64,000 nt of DNA from Antedon mediterranea (lineage: Eukaryota > Echinodermata > Crinoidea > Comatulida > Antedonidae), in contig NC_092680.1 in NCBI RefSeq assembly GCF_964355755.1, positions 10,519,001 to 10,583,000 on the forward strand, in the 5' to 3' direction. Shown piece after piece: positions 23,766-35,257 of this stretch. The notes under the pieces were generated by a model, which did not search any database, was not told the origin of the DNA, and worked only from the letters and a program-made list of their open reading frames with translations. Made by a program: the position numbers and the translations under genes. The number at the start of each line of letters is the position of its first letter. Position 1 is the first letter of the stretch.

Positions 23766-26700
23766 ATCTCTCTCTCGCTTATCTATCTCTATCTCGCTGA
23801 TCTATCTCTCTCTCGCTGATCTATCTCTCTCTCGCTGATATATCTCTCTCTTGCTGATCTATCTCTCTCTCGCTGATCTATCTCTCTCGCTGATCTATCT
23901 CTATCTCGCTGATCTATCTCTCTCTCGCTGATCTATCTCTCTCTCGCTGATCTATCCCTCTCTCGCTGATCTATCTCTCTCTCGCTGATCTATCTGTGTC
24001 TTGCTGATCTATCTCTCTCTTGCTGATCTATCTCTCTCTCGCTTATCTATCTCTATCTCGCTGATCTATCTCTCTCTCGCTTATCTATCTCTCTCTCGCT
24101 GATATATCTCTCTCTTGCTGATCTATCTCTCTCTCGCTGATCTATCTCTCTCGCTGATCTATCTCTATCTCGCTGATCTATCTCTCTCTCGCTGATCTAT
24201 CTCTATCTCGCTGATCTATCTCTCTCTCGCTGATCTATCTCTCTCTCGCTGATCTATCTCTCTCTCGCTGATCTATCTCTCCCTCTCACTGATCTATCTC
24301 CCTCTCGCTGATCTATCTCTCTCGCTGATCTATCTCTTTCTCGCTCATCTATCTCTCTCTCGCTGATCTATCTCTCTGTCGCTGATCTATCTCTCTCTCG
24401 CTGATCTATATCTCTCTCGCTGATCTCTCTCTCTCTCGCTGATCTATCTTTCTCTCGCTCATCTATCTCTCTCTCGCTGATCTATCTCTCTGTCGCTGAT
24501 CTATCTCTCTCTCGCTGATCTATATCTCTCTCGCTGATCTCTCTCTCTCTCTCTCGCTGATCTATCTCTCTCTCGCTGATATATCTCTCTCTCGCTGATC
24601 TATCTCTCTCTCGCTGATCTATCTCTCTCTCTCTCTCTCGCTGATCTATCTCTCTCTCGCTGATCTATCTCTCTCTCTCGCTGATCTATCTCTCTCTCGC
24701 TGATCTATCTCTCTCTCGCTGATCTATCTCTCTCTCGCTGATATATCTCTCTCTCGCTGATCTATCTCTCTCTCGCTGATCTATCTCTCTCTCGCTGATC
24801 TATCGCTCTCTCGCTGATCTATCTCTCTCTCTCGCTGATCTATCTCTCTCTCGCGGATCTATCTCTCTCTTTCTCTGATCTATCTCTCTCTCGCTGATCT
24901 ATCCCTCTCTCCTCGATCTATCTCTCTCTTGCTGATCTATCCCTCTCTCGCTGATCTATCTCTCTCTCGCTGATCTATCTGTGTCTTGCTGATCTATCTC
25001 TCTCTTGCTGATCTATCTGTGTCTCGCTGATCTATCTCTCTCTCGCTGATCTAACTCTCTCTCGCTGATCTATCTCTCTCTCGCTGATCTATCTGTGTCT
25101 CTCTGATCTATCTCTCTCTCGCTGATATCCATCTCTCTGTCGCTTATCTATCTCTTTCTCGCTTATCTATCTCTATCTCGCTGATCTATCTCTTTCTCGC
25201 TGATCTATCTCTCTCTCACTGATCTATCTCTCTCTCTCGCTGATCTATCTGTGTCTCGCTGATCTATCTCTCTCTCTCGCTGATCTAACTCTCTTTCGCT
25301 GATCTATCTCTCTCTCGCTGATCTATCTGTGTCTCGCTGATCTATCTCTCTCTCGCTGATCTATCTGTGTCTCGCTGATCTATCTCCCTCTCGCTGATCT
25401 ATCTCTCTCTCACTGATCTATCTCTCTCTCGCTGATCTATCTGTGTCTCGCTGATATATCTCTCTCTCGCTGATCTATCTCTCTCTCGCTGATCTATCTC
25501 TCTCGCTGATCTATCTCTCTCGCTTATCTATCTCTCTGTCGCTGATCTATCTCTCTCTCGCTGATCTATATCTCTCTCGCTGATCTATCTCTCTCTCTGT
25601 CGCTGATCTATCTCTCTCTCGCTGATCAATCTCTCTGTCGTTGATCTATCTCTCTCTCGCTGATCTGTCTCTCTGTCGCTGATCTATCTCTCTCTCGCTA
25701 ATCTATCTCTCTGTCGCTGATCTATCCCTCTCTCGCTTATCTATCTCTTTCTCGCTGATCTATCTCTCTCTCGCTGATCTATCTCTTTCTCGCTGAACTA
25801 TCTCTCTCTCGCTGATATATCTCTCTCTTGCTGATCTATCTCTCTCTCGCTGATCTATCTCTCTCGCTGATCTATCTCTATCTCGCTGATCTATCTCTCT
25901 CTCGCTGATCTATCTCTATCTCGCTGATCTATCTCTCTCTCGCTGATCTATCTCTCTCTCTCTGATCTATCTCTCTCTCGCTGATCTATCTCTCTCTCGC
26001 TGATCTATCTCTCTCTCTCTCTCGCTGATCTATCTCTCTCTCGCTGATCTATCCCTCTCTCGCTGATCTATCTCTCTCTCGCTGATCTATCTCTCTCTTG
26101 CTGATATATCTCTCTCTCGCTGATCTATCTCTCTCTCGCTGATCTATATCTCTCGCTGATCTATCGCTCTCTCGCTGATCTATCTCTCTCTCGCGGATCT
26201 ATCTCTCTCTCTCTCTGATCTATCTCTCTCTCGCTGATCTATCCCTCTCTCGCTGATCTATATCTCTCTCGCTGATCTATCCCTCTCTCCTCGATCTATC
26301 TCTCTCTCGCTGATCTATCCCTCTCTCGCTGATCTATCTCTCTCTCGCTGATCTATCTGTGTCTTGCTGATCTATCTCTCTCTTGCTGATCTAACTCTCT
26401 CTCGCTGATCTATCTCTCTCTCGCTGATCTATCTGTGTCTCTCTGATCTATCTCTCTTTCGCTGATATCCATCTCTCTGTCGCTTTTCTATCTCTCTCTC
26501 GCTTATCTATCTCTCTCTCGCTGATCTATCTCTCTCTCGCTGATCTATCTCTCTCTCGCTGATATATCTCTTTCTTGCTGATCTATCTCTCTCTCGCTGA
26601 TCTATCCCTCTCGCTGATCTATCTCTATCTCGCTGATCTATCTCTATCTCGCTGATCTATCTCTTTCTCGCTGATCTATCTTTCTCTCACTGATCTATCT

Positions 26701-27695
26701 CTCTCTCGCTGATCTATCTGTGTCTCGCTGATCTATCTCTCTCTCTCTCGCTGATCTAACTCTCTTTCGCTGATCTATCTCTCTCTCGCTGATCTATCTG
26801 TGTCTCGCTGATCTATCTCTCTCTCGCTGATCTATCTGTGTCTCGCTGATCTATCTCCCTCTCGCTGATCTATCTCTCTCTCGCTGATCTATCTCTCTCT
26901 CGCTGATCTATCTGTGTCTCGCTGATATATATCTCTCTCTCTCGCTGATCTATCTCTCTCTCGCTGATCTATCTCTCTCGCTGATCTATCTCTCTCTCGC
27001 TCATCTATCTCTCTCTCGCTGATCTATCTCTCTGTCGCTGATCTATCTCTCTCTCGCTGATCTATATCTCTCTCGCTGATCTATCTCTCTCTCTCGCTGA
27101 TCTATCTCTCTCTCGCTGATCTATCTATCTCTCTGTCGCTGATCTATCTCTCCCCCGCTGATCAATCTCTCTGTCGTTGATCTATCTCTCTCTCGCTGAT
27201 CTGTCTCTCTGTCGCTGATCTATCTCTTTCTCGCTGATCTATCTCTTTCTCGCTAATCTATCTCTCTGTCGCTGATCTATCTCTTTCTCGCTTATCTATC
27301 TCTTTCTCGCTGATCTATCTCTCTCTCGCTGATCTATCTCTTTCTCGCTGATCTATCTCTCTCTCGCTGATATATCTCTCTCTCGCTGATCTATCTCTCT
27401 CTCGCTGATCTATCTCCTTCTCTCGCTGATCTATCTCTATCTCGCTGATCTATCTCTCTCTCGCTGATCTATCTCTATCTCGCTGATCTATCTCTCTCTC
27501 GCTGATCTATCTCTCTCTCTCTGATCTATCTCTCTCTCGCTGATCTATCTCTCTCTCGCTGATCTATCTCTCTCTCACTGATCTATCTCTCTCTCGCTGA
27601 TCTATCTCTCTCTCGCTGATCTATCTCTCTCTAGCTGATTTATCTCCCTCTCGCTGATCTATCTCTCTCTCGCTGATCTATCTCTCTCTTGCTGA

Positions 27696-27699
<4 letters not shown>

Positions 27700-27735
<36 letters not shown>
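27700..27735 (+). repeat. 36-bp CT tract, macro copy 1
   Basis: An alternating CT run follows the A at 27699 and precedes the G of CGCTG at 27736. It is the positional equivalent of the 70-bp tract at 52994 in macro copy 2 and of the 80-bp tract at 15504. The preceding H monomer is at 27632. Confidence 0.9.
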
Positions 27736-27740
<5 letters not shown>

Positions 27741-27819
27741 TCTATCTCTCTCTCACTGATCTATCTCTCTCTCGTTGATCTATCTCTCTCTCTCGCTGAT
27801 CTATCTCTCTCTCGCTGAT

Positions 27820-28200
27820 CTCTCTCTCTCTCTCTCGCTGATCTATCTCTCCCGCTGATCTATCTCTCTCACGCTGATCTATCTCTCTCTCGCTGATCTA
27901 TCTCTCTCTCTCTCTCTCGCTGATCTATCTCTCTCTCGCTGATCTATCTCTCTTTCTCGCTGATCTATCTCTCTCTCGCTGATCTATCTCTCTCTCGCTG
28001 ATCTATCTCTCTCTCGCTGATATATCTCTCTCTCGCTGATCTATCTCTCTCTCGCTGATCTATCTCTCTCTCTCGCTGATCTATCTCTCTCTCGCTGATC
28101 TCTCTCTCTCTCTCTCGCTGATCTATCTCTCCCGCTGATCTATCTCTCTCACGCTGATCTATCTCTCTCTCGCTGATCTATCTCTCTCTCTCTCTCGCTG
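27820..28200 (+). repeat. Local duplication private to macro copy 1
   Basis: The series GATCTCTCTC, then CTCCCGCTG, then CTCACGCTG occurs twice here (near 27827 and 28103) but once in the matching part of copy 2 (near 53150-53200, where the middle monomer is CTCTCGCTG). The E-to-E shift between macro copies changes from 25,330 to 25,204 across this stretch, so copy 1 is about 126 bp longer. Confidence 0.7.
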
Positions 28201-28566
28201 ATCTATCGCTCTCTCGCTGATCTATCTCTCTCTCTCGCTGATCTATCTCTCTCTCGCGGATCTATCTCTCTCTCTCTCTGATCTATCTCTCTCTCGCTGA
28301 TCTATCCCTCTCTCGCTGATCTATCTCTCTCTCGCTGATCTATCCCTCTCTTGCTGATCTATCTCTCTCTCGCTGATCTATCCCTCTCTCGCTGATCTAT
28401 CTCTCTCTCGCTGATCTATCTGTGTCTTGCTGATCTATCTCTCTCTCGCTGATCTATCTGTGTCTCGCTGATCTATCTCTCTCTCGCTGATCTAACTCTC
28501 TCTCGCTGATCTATCTCTCTCTCTCGCTGATCTATCTGTGTCTCTCTGATCTATCTCTCTCTCGCT

Positions 28567-29223
28567 GATATCCATCTCTCTGTCGCTTATCTATCTCTCT
28601 CTCGCTTATCTATCTCTATCTCGCTGATCTATCTCTCTCTCGCTGATCTATCTCTCTCTCGCTAATATATCTCTCTCTTGCTGATCTATCTCTCTCTCGC
28701 TGATCTATCTCTCTCGCTGATATATCTCTATCTCGCTGATCTATCTCTCTCTCGCTGATCTATCTCTCTCTCGCTGATTTATCCCTCTCTCGCTGATATA
28801 TCTCTCTCTCGCTGATCTATCTCTCTCTCGCTGATCTATCTCTCTCTCTCGCTGATCTATCGCTCTCTTGCTGATCTATCTCTCTCTCTCGCTGATCTAT
28901 CTCTCTCTCGCGGATCTATCTCTCTCTCTCTCTCTGATCTATCTCTCTCTCGCTGATCTATCCCTCTCTCGCTGATCTATCTCTCTCTCGCTGATCTATC
29001 CCTCTCTTGCTGATCTATCTCTCTCTCGCTGATCTATCCCTCTCTCGCTGATCTATCTCTCTCTCGCTGATCTATCTGTGTCTTGCTGATCTATCTCTCT
29101 CTCGCTGATCTATCTGTGTCTCGCTGATCTATCTCTCTCTCGCTGATCTAACTCTCTCTCGCTGATCTATCTCTCTCTCTCGCTGATCTATCTGTGTCTC
29201 TCTGATCTATCTTTCTCTCGCTG
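28567..29223 (+). repeat. E dyad 6 (656 bp)
   Basis: This is the macro copy 1 dyad, matched by 53771-54423. GCTAATATATC near 28663 is private to this copy. Confidence 0.8.
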
Positions 29224-32200
29224 ATATCCATCTCTCTGTCGCTTATCTATCTCTCTCTCGCTTATCTATCTCTATCTCGCTGATCTATCTCTCTCTCGCT
29301 GATCTATCTCTCTCTCGCTTATCTATCTCTATCTCGCTGATCTATCTCTCTCTCGCTGATCTATCTCTCTCTCGCTGATCTATCCCTCTCTCGCTGATCT
29401 ATCTCTCTCTCGCTGATCTATCTCTCTCGCTGATCTATCTCTATCTCGCTGATCTATCTCTCTCTCGCTGATCTATCTCTCTCTCGCTGATCTATCCCTC
29501 TCTCGCTGATCTATCTCTCTCTCGCTGATCTATCTGTGTCTTGCTGATCTATCTCTCTCTTGCTGATCTATCTCTCTCTCGCTTATCTATCTCTATCTCG
29601 CTGATCTATCTCTCTCTCGCTGATCTATCTCTCTCTCGCTGATATATCTCTCTCTCGCTGATCTATCTCTCTCGCTGATCTATCTCTATCTCGCTGATCT
29701 ATCTCTCTCTCGCTGATCTATCTCTATCTCGCTGATCTATCTCTCTCTCGCTGATCTATCTCTCTCTCGCTGATCTATCTCTCTCTCGCTGATCTATCTC
29801 TCCCTCTCACTGATCTATCTCCCTCTCGCTGATCTATCTCTCTCGCTGATCTATCTCTTTCTCGCTCATCTATCTCTCTCTCGCTGATCTATCTCTCTGT
29901 CGCTGATCTATCTCTCTCTCGCTGATCTATATCTCTCTCGCTGATCTCTCTCTCTCTCTCGCTGATCTATCTTTCTCTCGCTCATCTATCTCTCTCTCGC
30001 TGATCTATCTCTCTGTCGCTGATCTATCTCTCTCTCGCTGATCTATATCTCTCTCGCTGATCTCTCTCTCTCTCGCTGATCTATCTCTCTCTCGCTGATA
30101 TATCTCTCTCTCGCTGATCTATCTCACTCTCGCTGATCTATCTCTCTCTCTCTCTCGCTGATCTATCTCTCTCTCGCTGATCTATCTCTCTCTCGCGGAT
30201 CTATCACTCTCTCTCTCTGATCTATCTCTCTCTCGCTGATCTATCTCTCTCTCGCTGATATATCTCTCTCTCGCTGATCTATCTCTCTCTCGCTGATCTA
30301 TCTCTCTCTCGCTGATCTATCGCTCTCTCGCTGATCTATCTCTCTCCCTCGCTGATCTATCTCTCTCTCGCGGATCTATCTCTCTCTTTCTCTGATCTAT
30401 CTCTCTCTCGCTGATCTATCCCTCTCTCCTCGATCTATCTCTCTCTTGCTGATCTATCCCTCTCTCGCTGATCTATCTCTCTCTCGCTGATCTATCTGTG
30501 TCTTGCTGATCTATCTCTCTCTTGCTGATCTATCTGTGTCTCGCTGATCTATCTCTCTCTCGCTGATCTAGCTCTCTCTCGCTGATCTATCTCTCTCTCG
30601 CTGATCTATCTGTGTCTCTCTGATCTATCTCTCTCTCGCTGATATCCATCTCTCTGTCGCTTATCTATCTCTCTCTCGCTTATCTATCTCTATCTCGCTG
30701 ATCTATCTCTTTCTCGCTGATCTATCTCTCTCTCACTGATCTATCTCTCTCTCTCGCTGATCTATCTGTGTCTCGCTGATCTATCTCTCTCTCTCGCTGA
30801 TCTAACTCTCTTTCGCTGATCTATCTCTCTCTCGCTGATCTATCTGTGTCTCGCTGATCTATCTCTCTCTCGCTGATCTATCTGTGTCTCGCTGATCTAT
30901 CTCCCTCTCGCTGATCTATCTCTCTCTCGCTGATCTATCTCTCTCTCGCTGATCTATCTGTGTCTCGCTGATATATCTCTCTCTCGCTGATCTATCTCTC
31001 TCTCGCTGATCTATCTCTCTCGCTGATCTATCTCTCTCGCTCATCTATCTCTCTCTCGCTCATCTATCTCTCTGTCGCTGATCTATCTCTCTCTCGCTGA
31101 TCTATATCTCTCTCGCTGATCTATCTCTCTCTCTGTCGCTGATCTATCTCTCTCTCGCTGATCAATCTCTCTGTCGTTGATCTATCTCTCTCTCGCTGAT
31201 CTGTCTCTCTGTCGCTGATCTATCTCTCTCTCGCTAATCTATCTCTCTGTCACTGATCTATCTCTCTCTCGCTTATCTATCTCTTTCTCGCTGATCTATC
31301 TCTCTCTCGCTGATCTATCTCTTTCTCGCTGAACTATCTCTTTCTCGCTGATATATCTCTCTCTTGCTGATCTATCTCTCTCTCGCTGATCTATCTCTCT
31401 CGCTGATCTATCTCTATCTCGCTGATCTATCTCTCTCTCGCTGATCTATCTCTATCTCGCTGATCTATCTCTCTCTCGCTGATCTATCTCTCTCTCTCTG
31501 ATCTATCTCTCTCTCGCTGATCTATCTCTCTCTCTCGCTGATCTATCTCTCTCTCACTGATCTATCTCTCTCTCGCTGATCTATCTCTCTCTAGCTGATT
31601 TATCTCCCTCTCGCTGATCTATCTCTCTCTCGCTGATCTATCTCTCTCTTGCTGATCTATCTCTCTCTCTCTCTTTTGCTGATCTATCTCTCTCTCGCTG
31701 ATCTATCTCTCTCTCGTTGATCTATCTCTCTCTCGCTGATCTATCTCTCTCTCGCTGATCTCTCTCTCTCTCTCTCTCTCGCTGATCTATCTCTCTCTCG
31801 CTGATCTATCTCTCTCACGCTGATCTATCTCTCTCTCGCTGATCTATCTCTCTCTCTCTCTCTCTCGCTGATCTATCTCTCTCTCGCTGATCTATCTCTC
31901 TTTCTCGCTGATCTATCTCTCTCTCGCTGATCTATCTCTCTCTCGCTGATCTATCTCTCTCTCCCTGATATATCTCTCTCTCGCTGATCTATCTCTCTCT
32001 CGCTGATCTATCTCTCTCTCGCTGATCTATCGCTCTCTCGCTGATCTATCTCTCTCTCTCGCTGATCTATCTCTCTCTTGCTGATCTATCTCTCTCTCTC
32101 GCTGTTCTATCTCTCTCTCGCTGATCTATCTCTCTCGCTGATCTATCTGTGTCTCGCTGATCTATCTCTCTCTCGCAGATATATCTGTGTCTCGCTGATC

Positions 32201-32955
32201 TATCTCTCTCTCGCTGATCTAACTCTCTCTCGCTGATCTATCTCTCTCTCGCTGATATATATGTGTCTCGCTGATCTATCTCTCTCTCGCTGATCTATCT
32301 GTGTCTCGCTGGTCGATCTCCCTCTCGCTGATCTATCTCTCCCTCGCTGATCTATCTGTGTCTCGCTGATCTATCTCTCTCTCGCTGATCTATCTCTCTC
32401 TCGCTGATCTATCTCTCTCTCGCTGATCTACCTCTCCCTCTCACTGATCTATCTCCCTATCGCTGATCTATCTCTCTCTCGCTGATCTATCTCTCTCTTG
32501 CTGATCTATCTCTCTCTTGCTGATCTATCTCTCTCTCTCTCGCTGATCTATCTCTCTCGCTGATCTATCTCTCTCTCTCTCGCTGATCTATCTCTCTCTC
32601 TCACGCTGATCTATCTCTCTCTCGCTGATCTATCTCTCTCTCGCTGATATATCTCTCTCTTGCTGATCTATCTCTCTCTCGCTGATCTATCTCTCTCTCG
32701 CTGATCTGTCTCTATCTCGCTGATCTATCTCTCTCTCGCTGATCTATCTCTATCTCGCTGATATATCTCTCTCTCGCTGATCTATCTCTCTCTCTCTCTC
32801 TGATCTATCTCTCTCTCGCTGATCTATCTCTCTCTCTCACTGATCTATCTCTCTCTCGCTGATCTATCTCTCTCTCGCTGATCTATCTCTCTCTAGCTGA
32901 TTTATCTCCCTCTCGCTAATCTATCTCTCTCTCGCTGATCTATCTCTCTCTTGCT

Positions 32956-32957
<2 letters not shown>

Positions 32958-32991
<34 letters not shown>

Positions 32992-32993
32992 TC
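32958..32993 (+). repeat. 36-bp polypyrimidine tract ending CCTTC
   Basis: A CT run after GAT at 32955-32957 ends in CTCCTTCGC. It differs from the other long tracts by replacing the CTAT part of its monomer and by the CCTT end. It is duplicated at 34928-34963 and has a 38-bp counterpart at 58173-58210. Confidence 0.85.
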
Positions 32994-34925
32994 GCTGATC
33001 TATCTCTCTCTCGCTGATCTATCTCTCTCTCGTTGATCTATCTCTCTCTCTCGCTGATCTATCTCTCTCTCGCTGATCTCTCTCTCTCTCTCGCTGATCT
33101 ATCTCTCTCTCGCTGATCTATCTCTCTCACGCTGATCTATCTCTCTCTCGCTGATCTATCTCTCTCTCTCTCTCGCTGATCTATCTCTCTCTCGCTGATC
33201 TATCTCTCTTTCTCGCTGATCTATCTCTCTCTCGCTGATCTATCTCTCTCTCGCTGATCTATCTCTCTCTCGCTGATATATCTCTCTCTAGCTGATTTAT
33301 CTCCCTCTCGCTGATCTATCTCTCTCTCGCTGATCTATCTCTCTCTTGCTGATCTATCTCTCTCTCTCTCTTTTGCTGATCTATCTCTCTCTCGCTGATC
33401 TATCTCTCTCTCGTTGATCTATCTCTCTCTCGCTGATCTATCTCTCTCTCGCTGATCTCTCTCTCTCTCTCTCTCTCGCTGATCTATCTCTCTCTCGCTG
33501 ATCTATCTCTCTCACGCTGATCTATCTCTCTCTCGCTGATCTATCTCTCTCTCTCTCTCTCTCGCTGATCTATCTCTCTCTCGCTGATCTATCTCTCTCT
33601 CGCTGATCTATCTCTCTCTTGCTGATCTATCTCTCTCTCTCTCTTTTGCTGATCTATCTCTCTCTCGCTGATCTATCTCTCTCTCGTTGATCTATCTCTC
33701 TCTCGCTGATCTATCTCTCTCTCGCTGATCTCTCTCTCTCTCTCTCTCTCGCTGATCTATCTCTCTCTCGCTGATCTATCTCTCTCACGCTGATCTATCT
33801 CTCTCTCGCTGATCTATCTCTCTCTCTCTCTCTCTCGCTGATCTATCTCTCTCTCGCTGATCTATCTCTCTTTCTCGCTGATCTATCTCTCTCTCGCTGA
33901 TCTATCTCTCTCTCGCTGATCTATCTCTCTCTCCCTGATATATCTCTCTCTCGCTGATCTATCTCTCTCTCGCTGATCTATCTCTCTCTCGCTGATCTAT
34001 CGCTCTCTCGCTGATCTATCTCTCTCTCTCGCTGATCTATCTCTCTCTTGCTGATCTATCTCTCTCTCTCGCTGTTCTATCTCTCTCTCGCTGATCTATC
34101 TCTCTCGCTGATCTATCTGTGTCTCGCTGATCTATCTCTCTCTCGCAGATATATCTGTGTCTCGCTGATCTATCTCTCTCTCGCTGATCTAACTCTCTCT
34201 CGCTGATCTATCTCTCTCTCGCTGATATATATGTGTCTCGCTGATCTATCTCTCTCTCGCTGATCTATCTGTGTCTCGCTGGTCGATCTCCCTCTCGCTG
34301 ATCTATCTCTCCCTCGCTGATCTATCTGTGTCTCGCTGATCTATCTCTCTCTCGCTGATCTATCTCTCTCTCGCTGATCTATCTCTCTCTCGCTGATCTA
34401 CCTCTCCCTCTCACTGATCTATCTCCCTATCGCTGATCTATCTCTCTCTCGCTGATCTATCTCTCTCTTGCTGATCTATCTCTCTCTTGCTGATCTATCT
34501 CTCTCTCTCTCGCTGATCTATCTCTCTCGCTGATCTATCTCTCTCTCTCTCGCTGATCTATCTCTCTCTCTCACGCTGATCTATCTCTCTCTCGCTGATC
34601 TATCTCTCTCTCGCTGATATATCTCTCTCTTGCTGATCTATCTCTCTCTCGCTGATCTATCTCTCTCTCGCTGATCTGTCTCTATCTCGCTGATCTATCT
34701 CTCTCTCGCTGATCTATCTCTATCTCGCTGATATATCTCTCTCTCGCTGATCTATCTCTCTCTCTCTCTCTGATCTATCTCTCTCTCGCTGATCTATCTC
34801 TCTCTCTCACTGATCTATCTCTCTCTCGCTGATCTATCTCTCTCTCGCTGATCTATCTCTCTCTAGCTGATTTATCTCCCTCTCGCTAATCTATCTCTCT
34901 CTCGCTGATCTATCTCTCTCTTGCT

Positions 34926-34927
<2 letters not shown>

Positions 34928-34961
<34 letters not shown>

Positions 34962-34963
34962 TC
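34928..34963 (+). repeat. 36-bp polypyrimidine tract, 1,970-bp copy
   Basis: This has the same length and the same CCTTC end as 32958-32993, shifted by 1,970 bp. Unchanged length at a slippage-prone site supports a recent duplication. Confidence 0.85.
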
Positions 34964-35257
34964 GCTGATCTATCTCTCTCTCGCTGATCTATCTCTCTCT
35001 CGTTGATCTATCTCTCTCTCTCGCTGATCTATCTCTCTCTCGCTGATCTCTCTCTCTCTCTCGCTGATCTATCTCTCTCTCGCTGATCTATCTCTCTCAC
35101 GCTGATCTATCTCTCTCTCGCTGATCTATCTCTCTCTCTCTCTCGCTGATCTATCTCTCTCTCGCTGATCTATCTCTCTTTCTCGCTGATCTATCTCTCT
35201 CTCGCTGATCTATCTCTCTCTCGCTGATCTATCTCTCTCTCGCTGATATATCTCTCT